64,000 nucleotides of DNA from an uncultured Lachnospiraceae bacterium (GTDB lineage: Bacteria; Bacillota; Clostridia; Lachnospirales; Lachnospiraceae): contig CAJTWA010000019.1 in assembly GCA_910580195.1 (NCBI GenBank), positions 1 to 64,000 on the forward strand, given 5' to 3'. Position numbers and translations under genes: made by a program. This document shows positions 36,008-45,531 of the stretch, piece by piece. The stretch's first letter is position 1, and the number at the start of each line of letters is the position of its first letter. The notes below the pieces were generated by a model. It did not search any database and was not told the origin of the DNA. It saw only the letters and a program-made list of their open reading frames with translations.

Positions 36008-36200
36008 AAAAAATGGTTTTGGGGAAATGGGGGAGCCTTTTGGGAAAGGAAAGTCTTTTGGGGAAAAGGAAGTCTTTTGGGGAAAAAGCCTTTGGAAAAA
36101 AACCTTTGGGGGAAATGGAAGTCTTTTGAGGATAAGGAAGTCTTTTGGGGATAAGGAAGTCTTTGGAGAAAAAACCTTTGGGGGAAAAGGAAGTCTTTGG
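36008..36200. repeat. Degenerate tandem array of GGAAGTCTTTTGGGG units
   Basis: At least six copies of an 18-nt-type unit (GGAAGTCTTTTGGGGATA and variants), mixed with shorter CCTTTGGGGGAAA units, cover about 190 nt. Apparent frames through it are repetitive and have no ribosome site. It lies in the 35900-36696 intergenic region. Confidence 0.8.
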
Positions 36201-36208
36201 AACCGGAC

Positions 36209-36388
36209 GGCAATTCAGAACGGGCCTTCCCCACGCAAACTGGGCAACGTTCCGGCGAACTAACTGCTAACTGCAACTAAGTGATTCAGGAAAACCTTCA
36301 TCACTAAGTTTCCGTAAGCAGTGGATTTCGCCTGCACTAAAAACGCCCATGAAAGGTTTGCTTAGGGGAAGGCCCGTTCTGAATTGCC
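36209..36388. repeat. MITE-like element with perfect 24-bp terminal inverted repeats
   Basis: Arms 36209-36232 and 36365-36388 are perfect reverse complements. The enclosed sequence has no gene. Copies of the left-end sequence recur at 19118-19173 in inverted orientation, so it is a dispersed repeat family. No target-site duplication was established. Confidence 0.6.
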
Positions 36389-36399
36389 TGTGTATTGGA

Positions 36400-36675
36400 A
36401 TAATTTTCGTTTTTGCGTTAGGGCTTGGCTGGATGCTGAAATGTAAAAGGGTTGAGTTTTGGTATGGCTAAGTACTAAAATACAGCGGCTTGGGTTGTGT
36501 TTCGGCATAGCTGGGGGCTGAAACATATGGTGTTTGGGTTGCGTTTCAGCATGGCTGGGAGTTGAAATGTTTAACGTTTGCTTTTGCGTTAGGACATAGC
36601 TAGGTTGTGGAATGTTTAGCGTTTGCTTTTGCGTTAGGGCTTGGTTTTGGAATGTTCAGCGCTTGCTTTTGTAAA
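36400..36675. repeat. Degenerate tandem repeat, about 44-nt units
   Basis: About six units share the pattern TTTTGCGTTAGG...GGCT...GTTGAAATGTTTAGCGTTTGC, best conserved at the end (36540-36675). No frame is supported. The tandem repeats, the MITE-like element and this array fill nearly the whole spacer. Confidence 0.7.
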
Positions 36676-36696
36676 AGAGGAAGGCCTGTTGTAATA

Positions 36697-38196
36697 TTAG
36701 GAAAGTTTTAGCTTTAGGATTCTTCTTAGGGATTCCTCTAGGCGTTCCTCAGTGATGGTGCCATTGCGGAGGGCATCTAGGATGCCTTGGTATGCGCTTT
36801 GGAAATCTGCGGGCATCAGGATTATGTCATTTCCGGCTTGGATTGCTGCTACGGCTGCTTGGGATGGGGTGTATTGGTTGGTGATGGCTTTCATGTTTAA
36901 GGCGTCTGTTAGGACTATGCCGTTGTAGCCTAATTCTTTCCGCAACAGATGGCTGATGACGTAGGGGGACAAAGAGGCAGGGGTTTCGTTCCCTGTTATC
37001 CCGGGCAGGGAAATATGGCCTACCATGATAAATTCCACGCCCCAAGCGATGCTGTCCTGAAAGGGGATGATATCGCTGTTTTTCAGTTCTTCCCAGCTTT
37101 TATCTGTGTAAGCATACCCTTGGTGGGTATCCCCTTCTGTTGCCCCATGGCCAGGGAAATGCTTAATGCAGCCGTAAACTTGGTGGCTTTGCAGGCCTTC
37201 TAAGTTGCTTTTTACCATTTCGGAAACAAGTTGGGGGCTGTTGCCGTAGGAGCGGCGTTTTACCACGGTATTGCTGGGATTTGTGAGTGTGTCTGCTACG
37301 GGGGCAAAGTCTAGGTTAAAGCCCATGGCGCTTAAATATTCCCCGAGGGCATCGCCCAATTGGTAGGCTTTGTTGGCGTCCCCTGATGCGCCTAGCTCTG
37401 CAATGTCGGGAAAGGTTTCCACTTGGATTCCGGGGGATTTTGCAAGACGCACAACCTGCCCGCCTTCTTCGTCTATGGAGAGGAACAGGGGGAGGCCTAT
37501 GCGTGCCTTACTGTATTCCTGCTGTTTTTTCAGCATTTCTGTTACTTGCTGCTGGGACTGGATATTGCCTTCGAAGAAAATCAGGCCGCCTACCGGGTAT
37601 TGGCTGATGGCATTTTGGGTGGCCTCGCCTGCCTGCGTGACCGAGGAACGGCCTGTGAGGGCTTCTGGCGTGATGATGAAAAGCTGGGCGGCTTTTTCCT
37701 CCAATGTCATGGAGCTGATTTTGGCCTGAATTTGTTTTTGCAGCATTTCTTCGGCATTTTCTGGATTATTTTCCGTGGATTCTGGAGTGTTTAGGGTATG
37801 TTTGAAAACAGCGGAATTATTCTGGCTGGGCTGGCCTGATTGTGCAGGTCCTTGGCTGGAGTCTGGGGCAAAGGAATTGTTCTGGCTGGGCTGGCCTGAT
37901 TGTTGCGGCTTTTGGCTGGAGTCTGGGAGAACAGAACTGCCTTGGCCTTCTGGCTGTGGCTGGCTGGTTCCTTCCGTGGAGTCTGGGGCGGCGGGGCTGC
38001 CTTGGCCTAATTCTTGGGACTCTGGTGTATTTTGTGTGGCTTGGGGATTGGCGGATTTTTCATTTTCCACCTGCATTTGGGAAGTGGGTTTTCCTTGCAG
38101 GAGCATAGTTCCCAGAAGAGCCAAAAACACTACCAAAAGTGCGCAGTTACACAAGATTAGACATTTAGCTTTTTGCTTATTTTTCCTTCTTTTCAA
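36697..38196 (-). CDS. Secreted beta-N-acetylhexosaminidase (GH3, NagZ-like)
   Basis: This 499-residue enzyme has an N-terminal membrane anchor (residues about 12-33), a low-complexity linker with two near-identical SGQPSQNNS units, and a GH3 domain from about residue 150. Conserved parts are LSIDEEGGQVVRL, MGFNLDFAPVADTL, CIKHFPGHG with catalytic His, and VLTDALNM, where Asp is the nucleophile. It releases N-acetylglucosamine from cell-wall or host glycans outside the cell. It starts at TTG 38196 with AAAGGA 12 nt upstream. Confidence 0.88.
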   Translation of the reverse strand: MKRRKNKQKAKCLILCNCALLVVFLALLGTMLLQGKPTSQMQVENEKSANPQATQNTPESQELGQGSPAAPDSTEGTSQPQPEGQGSSVLPDSSQKPQQSGQPSQNNSFAPDSSQGPAQSGQPSQNNSAVFKHTLNTPESTENNPENAEEMLQKQIQAKISSMTLEEKAAQLFIITPEALTGRSSVTQAGEATQNAISQYPVGGLIFFEGNIQSQQQVTEMLKKQQEYSKARIGLPLFLSIDEEGGQVVRLAKSPGIQVETFPDIAELGASGDANKAYQLGDALGEYLSAMGFNLDFAPVADTLTNPSNTVVKRRSYGNSPQLVSEMVKSNLEGLQSHQVYGCIKHFPGHGATEGDTHQGYAYTDKSWEELKNSDIIPFQDSIAWGVEFIMVGHISLPGITGNETPASLSPYVISHLLRKELGYNGIVLTDALNMKAITNQYTPSQAAVAAIQAGNDIILMPADFQSAYQGILDALRNGTITEERLEESLRRILKLKLS

Positions 38197-38239
38197 TTTT
38201 TTGCCCAGTCCTTTCTTTCCCTTTTATGAGAGATTGAAT

Positions 38240-38263
38240 TGCCCCGCCTCAGGCAGCGGGGCA
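38240..38263 (-). terminator. GC-rich hairpin between lectin-like and NagZ-like genes
   Basis: TGCCCCGC and GCGGGGCA are perfectly paired around an 8-nt loop (outer bases pair further). It lies 34 nt after the lectin-like gene stop. The T-run is poor. Confidence 0.5.
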
Positions 38264-38296
38264 TAGAATCTATGAATAGATTAGCGTTCCACGGGG

Positions 38297-39712
38297 TTAC
38301 TCGTCAAATTCGCAGATATACCCTGTTTTTCCGGGATAATATTGGGTAATGTCTGAGGGTACGTCATTGAGCACCCAGTTGTCCTTATAATATATCAGGT
38401 TCAGGTACAGTTCGGTGTCGCCTTCTGACGTGAAGCTGGGTTCATTTTCCATCCAATGGCTGGCTGCCCAAGAGCTGCCTTCTGGATTGAGCATTTCCCC
38501 TTCTAAGCGGTTTCCGGTGTCTGCCCAGTAATATGCACTGCTGCCATCATCGCGCCTTCCGCCTAGATAGAAATGGATATGCTGCATGTTTTGCCCTTCT
38601 ATCAGGGCGGTTACCTTCTGGAACTCTTCCTCCGAGTTTATCTGGGCAAGGGTTCCCCCGCGGCTGATGCAGTCTGAAAAGGCTTCTTCCCATGTGGCGT
38701 CTGCCTGAATGAGCTGGTAACGGCTGGTTCCTGTTTCTTCCTTGGCTTCTTGCATTACCTCTGTTTTTACGGGCTGCAAGGAAAAATCGCCGTCAAAATC
38801 GGCAGACAGTTTCCCTTTTATTGCTACGGTATCTCCAAGATACTCTTCCATATCGGTTCCGTCAAGGGTAAAAATTTTTACTTTTTTCTTCTGGATGATG
38901 TCGTCCTCGGCATTATAGGCGCAGACGGAAGATGGCTTTTGCAGCTTTAGGATAAATTTGCTGTTTTCTTGGGCGACTGTGCCGGATACTTGTATGTAGG
39001 CGTTGTCTACGCCGTTGATGTCGGCATTTGCATAGGAAGTATTTTCTCCATTTCCATTGGTTCCTTGGCCGGTGGAATCCGCTGCTTGGCCGTTTTTTCC
39101 AGAATTGTCTGTTTGGTTGTTGGAATCCCCTTCTTGGCTGTTTGTGCCAGAATTATCTGCTTGGACGGTGGAATTCCCTTCTTGGCTGGAATCCTGTTTG
39201 GGCTTATCGGAGCCATTTTCGGGATAACCTTCCTGCCCATCTTCTGTGCCTGCCCTATCTGTGCCTGTTTTTTTGGAACCGGATGTTTCCTGCTGGGCGG
39301 TTTCCTGCGTGTCTGGGTCTTTTGGGCCAAAGGGCAGCTTGTCCCGGAACAGGAAAAGCAAGGCTGAAATTAGCAGGATTGCAGCTATGGGGATTGCAAA
39401 AAATAACGGGTTATGTTTCTTTTTTTCTGGTGCGTAGGGGACTGGCCCGGGATTCTGGTATGGAATCCCATAGCCTTGTCTTTGTTGGTCCTGCCCTTGC
39501 ATCCCTTGGCTTTGCTGGTTCTGCCCATGTATCTGGCCTTGCCCTTGCTTGCTGGGCACTGGGCTTTGCGCACCTTTGCTTGGCTCTTGCTGGCCGGTGG
39601 CTTGGGCCTGCACACTCTGGCTCTGTGTATGCGGTATTAATTGGGCACCGCAAATTTCACAGAACATGTTGTCATCTGCAAACATGCTGCTGCATCTTGG
39701 GCATTTTTTCAT
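38297..39712 (-). CDS. Zinc-ribbon membrane protein with C-type lectin-like domain
   Basis: This 471-residue protein starts with a zinc ribbon (CPRC...CEIC, residues 3-26). A Gln/Pro-rich linker follows, then one membrane segment (LFFAIPIAAILLISALLFLF), then an Asn/Gly/Asp-rich region with Ser/Thr, then an OB-like strand domain. The C-terminal 140 residues form a C-type lectin-like domain: WEEAFSDCISRGGTLAQI, FYLGGRRDDGSSAYYWAD, WMENEPSF, and NWVLNDVP...YICE. Such domains bind glycan or protein ligands. ATG 39712 has AAAGGA upstream. It ends the signalling-island gene run. Confidence 0.82.
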   Translation of the reverse strand: MKKCPRCSSMFADDNMFCEICGAQLIPHTQSQSVQAQATGQQEPSKGAQSPVPSKQGQGQIHGQNQQSQGMQGQDQQRQGYGIPYQNPGPVPYAPEKKKHNPLFFAIPIAAILLISALLFLFRDKLPFGPKDPDTQETAQQETSGSKKTGTDRAGTEDGQEGYPENGSDKPKQDSSQEGNSTVQADNSGTNSQEGDSNNQTDNSGKNGQAADSTGQGTNGNGENTSYANADINGVDNAYIQVSGTVAQENSKFILKLQKPSSVCAYNAEDDIIQKKKVKIFTLDGTDMEEYLGDTVAIKGKLSADFDGDFSLQPVKTEVMQEAKEETGTSRYQLIQADATWEEAFSDCISRGGTLAQINSEEEFQKVTALIEGQNMQHIHFYLGGRRDDGSSAYYWADTGNRLEGEMLNPEGSSWAASHWMENEPSFTSEGDTELYLNLIYYKDNWVLNDVPSDITQYYPGKTGYICEFDE

Positions 39713-39792
39713 AGTTTTACCATTCCTTTCCAAGGGCATGGCTCATCTGCGAAACATTGTGATGATCCATGCCCGCCTGTTTTGCACATGCT

Positions 39793-40920
39793 TTACATCA
39801 GCTCTTCTAAAAGCTGCTGCCATGACATGTCACCCATGCTTTTTAAGGCTGTGCGGATGAGATCTGGCAGGTACAATGTCCATATTTTTGAAAATATAAA
39901 TATGGTTAGGAATGTAAACAAAAGGATGACAATGCTTGCCATCAGCACAAAAAGATCCATTTTTTCTGGCCGGATAAATGCAGACATGGCTACAAGCATT
40001 GCTGAAAATCCCCAAATATTGACTAAAACAAACATGGAAACCCCGATTCCTGCCGAAAGTTCAAATACAAGGATGGACAGCAGGATTGCGGGCACCAGCA
40101 CGGCGCTGCGGATGGCTGCCGCGGAAATCATCTGCTGGAAAGATGCCGGGATTTTCAGCACCAAATGGCCTGCCATCATCAATAGGGCAAGCAAACATGC
40201 CAGCCCAATGGAAAAACATACTGTGACAAAGAAAATCCGGAAATAAGGCATGCCCAATGCCCCTGCCACCACGCCGCCAAGGCCGGAGGAAATCCCGTCT
40301 GCCAGCCCAGATGCTGCCTGTATGTAACCAGATAGTTTCCCTGCTGCTGCCATGGCAAAAAGCGCGCTGAAAATCCCCTGAAATGCTATCAGCAAAAAGG
40401 CTGTTTTCACATCCGCCTCCATAATCAATCCTTTTCCAGCGGTAACTGGATTCTTTATCAGGTTTAATACCCTTCCAAAGAAATTTTGGGCAAAAGCAGA
40501 GGCTTGCTGCTTATACTGCTGGCCGTTGAATGGCTGGCCTTGGTATTGGCTGTTAAATGGCTGGCCTTGGTACTGCTGGCCGTTGAATGGCTGGCCGTTT
40601 TGGTATGGGCCGTGCTGCATTTGCTGGCCGTCCATCTGTGGGGCGCCTTGGGGACCTTGGGGCATCTGCTGGCTATTGGGCTGCGGGCTTGGCTGCTTAT
40701 GCGGATGGCCCTGCTGCCCTGCGGACGGCTGCCCGGCGTTTGGCTGCACATGCGGATGGCTTTGTTGTGCGGATGCCTGCCTGCTGTTTGGCTGTTTATG
40801 CTGCTGCCCTTGCTGCGCGGATGCCTGCCTGCCATTTAGCTGATTTCCTGCTGGAAGCTGGCAGGGGCAAATCCCTCCTTCTGGGATGGGACGTCCACAT
40901 TTCGTACAAAATTTACTCAT
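39793..40920 (-). CDS. Zinc-ribbon, Gln-rich linker, Yip1-like multipass membrane protein
   Basis: This 375-residue protein has an N-terminal zinc ribbon (CTKCGRPIPEGGICPC), a long Gln/Pro/Gly/Asn linker with QGQPFNGQQYQ repeats (about residues 30-150), and a hydrophobic domain with five or six membrane segments similar in plan to Yip1-type proteins. Function is unknown; it may scaffold or mark a membrane. ATG 40920 follows AAGGAG. Confidence 0.72.
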   Translation of the reverse strand: MSKFCTKCGRPIPEGGICPCQLPAGNQLNGRQASAQQGQQHKQPNSRQASAQQSHPHVQPNAGQPSAGQQGHPHKQPSPQPNSQQMPQGPQGAPQMDGQQMQHGPYQNGQPFNGQQYQGQPFNSQYQGQPFNGQQYKQQASAFAQNFFGRVLNLIKNPVTAGKGLIMEADVKTAFLLIAFQGIFSALFAMAAAGKLSGYIQAASGLADGISSGLGGVVAGALGMPYFRIFFVTVCFSIGLACLLALLMMAGHLVLKIPASFQQMISAAAIRSAVLVPAILLSILVFELSAGIGVSMFVLVNIWGFSAMLVAMSAFIRPEKMDLFVLMASIVILLFTFLTIFIFSKIWTLYLPDLIRTALKSMGDMSWQQLLEELM

Positions 40921-40950
40921 ATTCTTTTCTCCTTCTTTCGTGGTTTGTGT

Positions 40951-42504
40951 TTACCAATATAATGTCCGGCAGCCTAGGCCTGTCTGGACCCATGCACCAT
41001 TTTCTTTCCGGAACCCAAATACCCAATTATCTGTGCCGTCATACTGGCTTTCTGTAAAGCCGCCATCCCAGTTCTCATATTTGTATTCCATTTCATAAGA
41101 AAAGGCTAGGGACACGATACTGTCAGAAGCATCGGATTCCCCTTCTATATTTTGGAAAATAACCCTTGTGGGCAGGGAATCCCCTTCATTCATATCTGCA
41201 AGAAGTTCTTCATAGTCCTCTTTGGCTTCTTGCCGAAGTTCCTTGTCGGAAGAAATCAGGTTTTCAATGGAACTGAAATTTTTCCCTGCCATGGCAGCCT
41301 CATAAATTTTCTGCATGTTTTCCCCTGCTTTGTCTATCAGCATGTCCCGGACTTCTTCTTTTAGGCGGACTTGTTCTAGGCTGTACTGGGAATCGCCGTA
41401 ACCGATTTCAATGGTTTCAGACACATCCTCCATGTCTTCCATAGTGATCTTTATTTCATGGGCGCCATAAAAAATCTGAGGTATGGAATAGCTGTCCCTG
41501 TAACTGTCCCCGTCGTAGCCTTCTTCCCCTTCCGGAATCAAATAGTTTTCCCCAAGGGCAATCCCGTCTACGCTGACTTGAAACCCTTTGGGGACGTAGA
41601 TGCGGTAATCCCTGCGGATGAAATTGGATGTTTCCACCTTCCATCCCTCTGGGGCTTGGTTCAGCATGATTAGGTACGTGCTGTTTCCGGCATCCCCTTT
41701 GGCGCGGTAATCTACCTTAAATGCCGTTTCCAGAGAGGAGGATCCATCTCCCTGCTCCAGATACTCTTCAAGGCCAAGGCTCCCTGCCAAATCATAGATG
41801 CCTTGGGAAAGCTCGCCTAATCCCTGCCCATCGTATGGGGCGCTTAGCTGGTAGTTTGTCACAATGCCAAGGGGGCTGCCCTGCGCATTTGCTCTTGCAA
41901 ACATTTTAGCGTTGATAAATTCAGATTCTTCGGTATCCAGCCCATCATAGCACTCCTCCCATTCGCCGTTTGCCATATGGACAAAAAATGTTTCTGCTGC
42001 CCGTTCTGGGCTTTTGCTGTTTTTAACTACTACAGTGGCACCATAAATGCATAGTGCCAGCAAGGCAGTTTCTGCAATTAAAATAGGGATCCATTTGGAA
42101 ATAGGCTTTTTTTCTGCCAACGGGCCTTGGGCGCTGCTGTAAGCATCGGGTGCAGGGATGCCCTGCCCATAGCCCATGCCTGATGCAGCATTAGGATTTC
42201 CATAATCCATGCCCGGTGCAGCGTTAGGGTTCCCATAGCCCATGCCCGGTGCAGCGTTAGGGTTCCCATAGCCCATGTCCGGTGCAGCGTTAGGGTTCCC
42301 ATAGCTGCCGCCAAGCGCTTGCTGGCCCTGACTGGCTGCATTTCCTAAATCTGTGCCGCAGTTCTCACAGAACTGGGCATCTGCAGCGTTTGCCGCCCCG
42401 CAATGGGGGCAGATGATTTTACTTGTACTGTTAAGTTCTCCTTCCAAAAACATTTCCTCCCTCTGTGTTTTTTGGCCTGCGTGCGTTTCCTTTGCTTTTT
42501 CCAT
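40951..42504 (-). CDS. TcaA-like zinc-ribbon membrane protein
   Basis: This 517-residue protein has a zinc ribbon (CPHC...CENC), four tandem 11-residue YGNPNAAPGMG repeats (near-identical 33-nt units, about 42180-42310), a membrane segment and a large extracellular part. The latter begins SPERAAETFFVHMANGEWEECYDGL, resembling the first extracellular domain of TcaA, and ends in a region of unclear type. The start is uncertain: ATG 42504, ATG 42453 and TTG 42447 all fit; GGGAGG lies just before 42453. TcaA-type proteins affect cell-envelope traits. Confidence 0.75.
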   Translation of the reverse strand: MEKAKETHAGQKTQREEMFLEGELNSTSKIICPHCGAANAADAQFCENCGTDLGNAASQGQQALGGSYGNPNAAPDMGYGNPNAAPGMGYGNPNAAPGMDYGNPNAASGMGYGQGIPAPDAYSSAQGPLAEKKPISKWIPILIAETALLALCIYGATVVVKNSKSPERAAETFFVHMANGEWEECYDGLDTEESEFINAKMFARANAQGSPLGIVTNYQLSAPYDGQGLGELSQGIYDLAGSLGLEEYLEQGDGSSSLETAFKVDYRAKGDAGNSTYLIMLNQAPEGWKVETSNFIRRDYRIYVPKGFQVSVDGIALGENYLIPEGEEGYDGDSYRDSYSIPQIFYGAHEIKITMEDMEDVSETIEIGYGDSQYSLEQVRLKEEVRDMLIDKAGENMQKIYEAAMAGKNFSSIENLISSDKELRQEAKEDYEELLADMNEGDSLPTRVIFQNIEGESDASDSIVSLAFSYEMEYKYENWDGGFTESQYDGTDNWVFGFRKENGAWVQTGLGCRTLYW

Positions 42505-42573
42505 ACATTTTCTAATGCCTTTTCTATGTATGGGGTTTTCTTGGCCTGTTTCTCTGCCCTGATGGAATCTTCC

Positions 42574-43209
42574 TTATTCCTCTTCTATGTATGGGGACAG
42601 GAATTCCACATTTGCGCGCTCTGTGCCTGTCATTTTCTGGATGACGTCGTTCATGTCGGTGTTCCTTGTGGGTATGTCCTGATACCATTCCTGCTGGTCG
42701 AAATACCCTTGGATTTCTTCATTGCCGAATTGGTAGCCGTATTTGGCGTATAGCTCGTTTACCACCATCCGGATGATGCCTTTGCCTTGGGGCAGGCCAG
42801 GGTACGTTCCCTGCTGCAGTTCTTGGACGTCTGCTTCTGTCAGCAGACGGTCGGAACTGTAGGTGCATAAATACCCGTTTTCTGCATCTTTGCTGCCGTT
42901 TTCTTCTGTGCCCCCGGAGGCTTCTTGGGACTGCTCCCCTGCGGTGGCAGAACCGGGCGCGCCTGCTGTTACTTGGAAGGCTTTGATAGGCTTGGTGCGG
43001 GAGCTTGCCTCCTCTGTGCCGGATTCTTCTGGCTGGGTGTTTTTTTCTTTTTTTGCGGCTTCTGCTGCCTGTATGGCTTTCTGCATTTTTTCCTCGGACA
43101 ATTTGGGCGGTTTTGCGGTAACTGCCACGTATGCCAGCACGGCTGCGGAAATTGCGAGGATGATGCCTAGGGCGATGGTGAGCAGCTTGGCTTGGTTGTT
43201 AGTTTTCAT
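42574..43209 (-). CDS. YARHG-domain membrane protein
   Basis: This 211-residue protein has a membrane segment (residues about 10-30), a Glu/Lys/Thr/Gly-rich linker and a C-terminal YARHG domain (RMVVNELYAKYGYQFGNEEIQ, then GYFDQQEWY). YARHG domains lie outside the cell in many Gram-positive envelope proteins; their ligand is unknown. It lies 6 nt from the next gene in the run. Confidence 0.83.
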   Translation of the reverse strand: MKTNNQAKLLTIALGIILAISAAVLAYVAVTAKPPKLSEEKMQKAIQAAEAAKKEKNTQPEESGTEEASSRTKPIKAFQVTAGAPGSATAGEQSQEASGGTEENGSKDAENGYLCTYSSDRLLTEADVQELQQGTYPGLPQGKGIIRMVVNELYAKYGYQFGNEEIQGYFDQQEWYQDIPTRNTDMNDVIQKMTGTERANVEFLSPYIEEE

Positions 43210-43215
43210 GTGGTT

Positions 43216-43941
43216 TTATCCTTTCAGGTATTTCTTGCGGCTTGCTTTTGTGTTAGGTGCAAAGCCAGTGCGGCTCTTCCCGCACTTTTTTATAAATGCC
43301 TTATATTTTTGGCTTGTAACTTTCTTGCCATTCAGCGTGTAGGTATAATCATTTGAATTTTGCCCTCCTGAAATGTCTACCTCGTTTGCCCTTGCGTACT
43401 GTTTTAATTTCCCTTGGCTCATTGTATATACAGTTTCTTCTGTTCCATCCATTCCGCCATTCCATATTACGTGAAGGTGCTTTTTCTTGCACTTGTATAC
43501 TTCATACCGCCCAGAGGCTTGGCAGTTTATGCTAATAGCCGCGAGTTCCCCTTTCCTGCCATAGACGTCCTTTACTTGGGCCACTTTTCCAGATTTATAG
43601 ATATAAACGTAAATATTATCCTCTTTATAGGCAACTGGATGGGTAACTACCAGTTCTGGCACGCCGTTTTTATCTAAGTCAACAATCATGAAACGGCCTG
43701 CTTTTTTATAGTTTTCCGTGTTTTTTGTGCTGAAATCGAATTCTCTTGCTGTAAATTTGGAATTGTTTTTGGAAAGCCATGTGCTATAAGCCTTGCAGGC
43801 TTTTTTCCACTTTGCGGATGATGCCTGTAATGTTGCTGGGGAAACTGCTGCTGTAAAAAGGAATCCTAGGATTATGAATAGTACTGTTTTTTGCCATAAA
43901 TGCTTGGTATTTTTCTTCTCTTTGTTTAATAGATGTTTCAT
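43216..43941 (-). CDS. Secreted protein with calcium-loop-like motif, unknown function
   Basis: This 241-residue protein has a signal peptide and a strand-rich domain with FMIVDLDKNGVPELVV, the D-x-D-x-N/D-G pattern of EF-hand or FG-GAP-like loops, and a Lys/Arg-rich C-terminus. It is similar to many small secreted Clostridial proteins. ATG 43941 has AAAGGA about 14 nt upstream. The 43942-44170 spacer contains an imperfect hairpin (44083-44108) and no gene. Confidence 0.68.
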   Translation of the reverse strand: MKHLLNKEKKNTKHLWQKTVLFIILGFLFTAAVSPATLQASSAKWKKACKAYSTWLSKNNSKFTAREFDFSTKNTENYKKAGRFMIVDLDKNGVPELVVTHPVAYKEDNIYVYIYKSGKVAQVKDVYGRKGELAAISINCQASGRYEVYKCKKKHLHVIWNGGMDGTEETVYTMSQGKLKQYARANEVDISGGQNSNDYTYTLNGKKVTSQKYKAFIKKCGKSRTGFAPNTKASRKKYLKG

Positions 43942-44170
43942 AAGATACTTTTCTATCCTTTCACTGTTATGATTATCAATAGTATTTAGAACCTTTTTGT
44001 CTTTTCCTTCCCGTTTGCATCATATTCCATTTTCTATAGAAGATTGGACTATATTTTAAATCCAAATATATACGTTCTGCCATGCCAACACAATTCGGCG
44101 TGCTGGCACGACATTTTTGCATTGCTTGTAATTTTTTATACAAGTTAAAATTTTTCCACTGCTATCGTTT

Positions 44171-45502
44171 TTACACAGCCTTCCAAGCATAACTCCCCGG
44201 GAGCTTGCTCTTCTTTCCGGTCTTTACTTTCTTCACTTGGCTCCAAGCCCCGTAATACCGTTTCCCGCCGTAATCAATGTACATCCTTGCCCTGAAATAA
44301 TAAGTTTTGTTCTTTTTGAGGGTGGCAGTTGTTGCTTTTGTTTCGGTTGCCCCGGCGTAGTAGGAAGATTTCCTTCCTTTGAACTTTTTATCCCTGCTTA
44401 GCTGGAACTGGATGCCGGAAACATTTTTCTGGGCTTTGACTTTGACATAGACATTCCTGTCCCTAGTTTTCTTGCATTTTGTAATTTGGGTCTTGGCGGG
44501 CTTTACTACAATCTGGCAGGTGGCCTCTACCCGGCTCCCATCCATAGCTGCAGCTTTGATATTGGCAGCACCAACCCCTTTGGCAGTTACTTTTCCATAG
44601 GAATCTACTTTTGCCACGGAAGTGTTGTCGGACGTCCATTGGATATTCTTGTTGTTTGCGCTTGCTGGGGAAACGGACTGGAGGAGGCTGTAGGATTTTC
44701 CTTTTTCCAGTGTGAGGGCTGATTTCCGTAATTGTATCGCTTGTACATATGTGAAACCTTCCCATTTCATGGTATAAGTCCCAGTTTCCCTGTAATCTGG
44801 AGTTATCTTGATGTAGTAAGTCCCTGCAGAAAGATATTCTTCCCATACCCTTGTTTGCTCCCTTGAATCAAAAGAACTTACTTCAACTAAATCTGAATTC
44901 CATATAGAGAAATCATAATCATCCAAAGTTCCACGGCTAATTGTAATCTTTACATTTGTCCCTGTTCCAATGGAAAATCTGTAAAAATCCATAGAATCAT
45001 CTTCTGAAAGATAACCTTTTACCAATGTTCCGCTTGACAATGGCATTGCAGTTTCAAAATTATTATTTGGTTCCTTCTCATCATTGTGGGCAGGTTCGTA
45101 GGAAACCTTTACCCTATAATTTGCAGAATAATCTGGATAATCATCACTATATATTTTTAAGCTATATGCCCCTGCTTCTAAATCTGCACTAAAAGTGCTA
45201 GTATCTGGGCTAGTTGCACTAGCCCTATAAATGTTTATACTCTTATATTCTTTTACTAAATCTTTATCAAATAGCTTGCAATATACATCATTGCTATAAG
45301 ATTGGAATGTTACCCGCACCTTTCCTGCTGATGGGATTGTAAACCCATAATAATTGACACCCTTTTTATCCGTACTCCCGGTTGCCCAGCTATCATTTGT
45401 ACTGATACTGTATTCCGCCGCCTGTGCATGAATCCCGCATAATAGCAAAACTGCCATACAGCAGCTTAACGCTGCAATCCATTTTAATAATTTTTGTTTC
45501 AT
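44171..45502 (-). CDS. Secreted protein with two PPC domains, a Big2 Ig-like domain and a C-terminal Fn3-like domain
   Basis: This 443-residue protein has a signal peptide (to about AQA, residue 28). Two beta-rich PPC-like domains follow (about 30-135, and from EKEPNNNFETAMPLSSG to about 250), then a bacterial Ig-like 2 domain (VKPxx-type, VTAKGVGAANIKAAAMDG), then a Lys/Tyr-rich Fn3-like end (TYYFRARMYIDYGGKRYYGAWS). It is probably an extracellular adhesin or ligand. A GGAAAGGGAC site precedes ATG 45502. Confidence 0.8.
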   Translation of the reverse strand: MKQKLLKWIAALSCCMAVLLLCGIHAQAAEYSISTNDSWATGSTDKKGVNYYGFTIPSAGKVRVTFQSYSNDVYCKLFDKDLVKEYKSINIYRASATSPDTSTFSADLEAGAYSLKIYSDDYPDYSANYRVKVSYEPAHNDEKEPNNNFETAMPLSSGTLVKGYLSEDDSMDFYRFSIGTGTNVKITISRGTLDDYDFSIWNSDLVEVSSFDSREQTRVWEEYLSAGTYYIKITPDYRETGTYTMKWEGFTYVQAIQLRKSALTLEKGKSYSLLQSVSPASANNKNIQWTSDNTSVAKVDSYGKVTAKGVGAANIKAAAMDGSRVEATCQIVVKPAKTQITKCKKTRDRNVYVKVKAQKNVSGIQFQLSRDKKFKGRKSSYYAGATETKATTATLKKNKTYYFRARMYIDYGGKRYYGAWSQVKKVKTGKKSKLPGSYAWKAV

Positions 45503-45531
45503 GTCCCTTTCCTTCCTTTCTTTTTGCTATT

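Noticed and set aside
36008..36200. CRISPR-like repeat array
   Set aside because: Units are contiguous without unique spacers, variable in length, and no cas genes are present.
39028..39714. 228-residue plus-strand frame rich in Leu/Cys/Trp
   Set aside because: It is the shadow of the low-complexity linker of the zinc-ribbon lectin-like gene.
44083..44108. Terminator between 43941 and 44171
   Set aside because: The hairpin has one mismatch and no T-run on the strand being transcribed, so I did not list it as a terminator.
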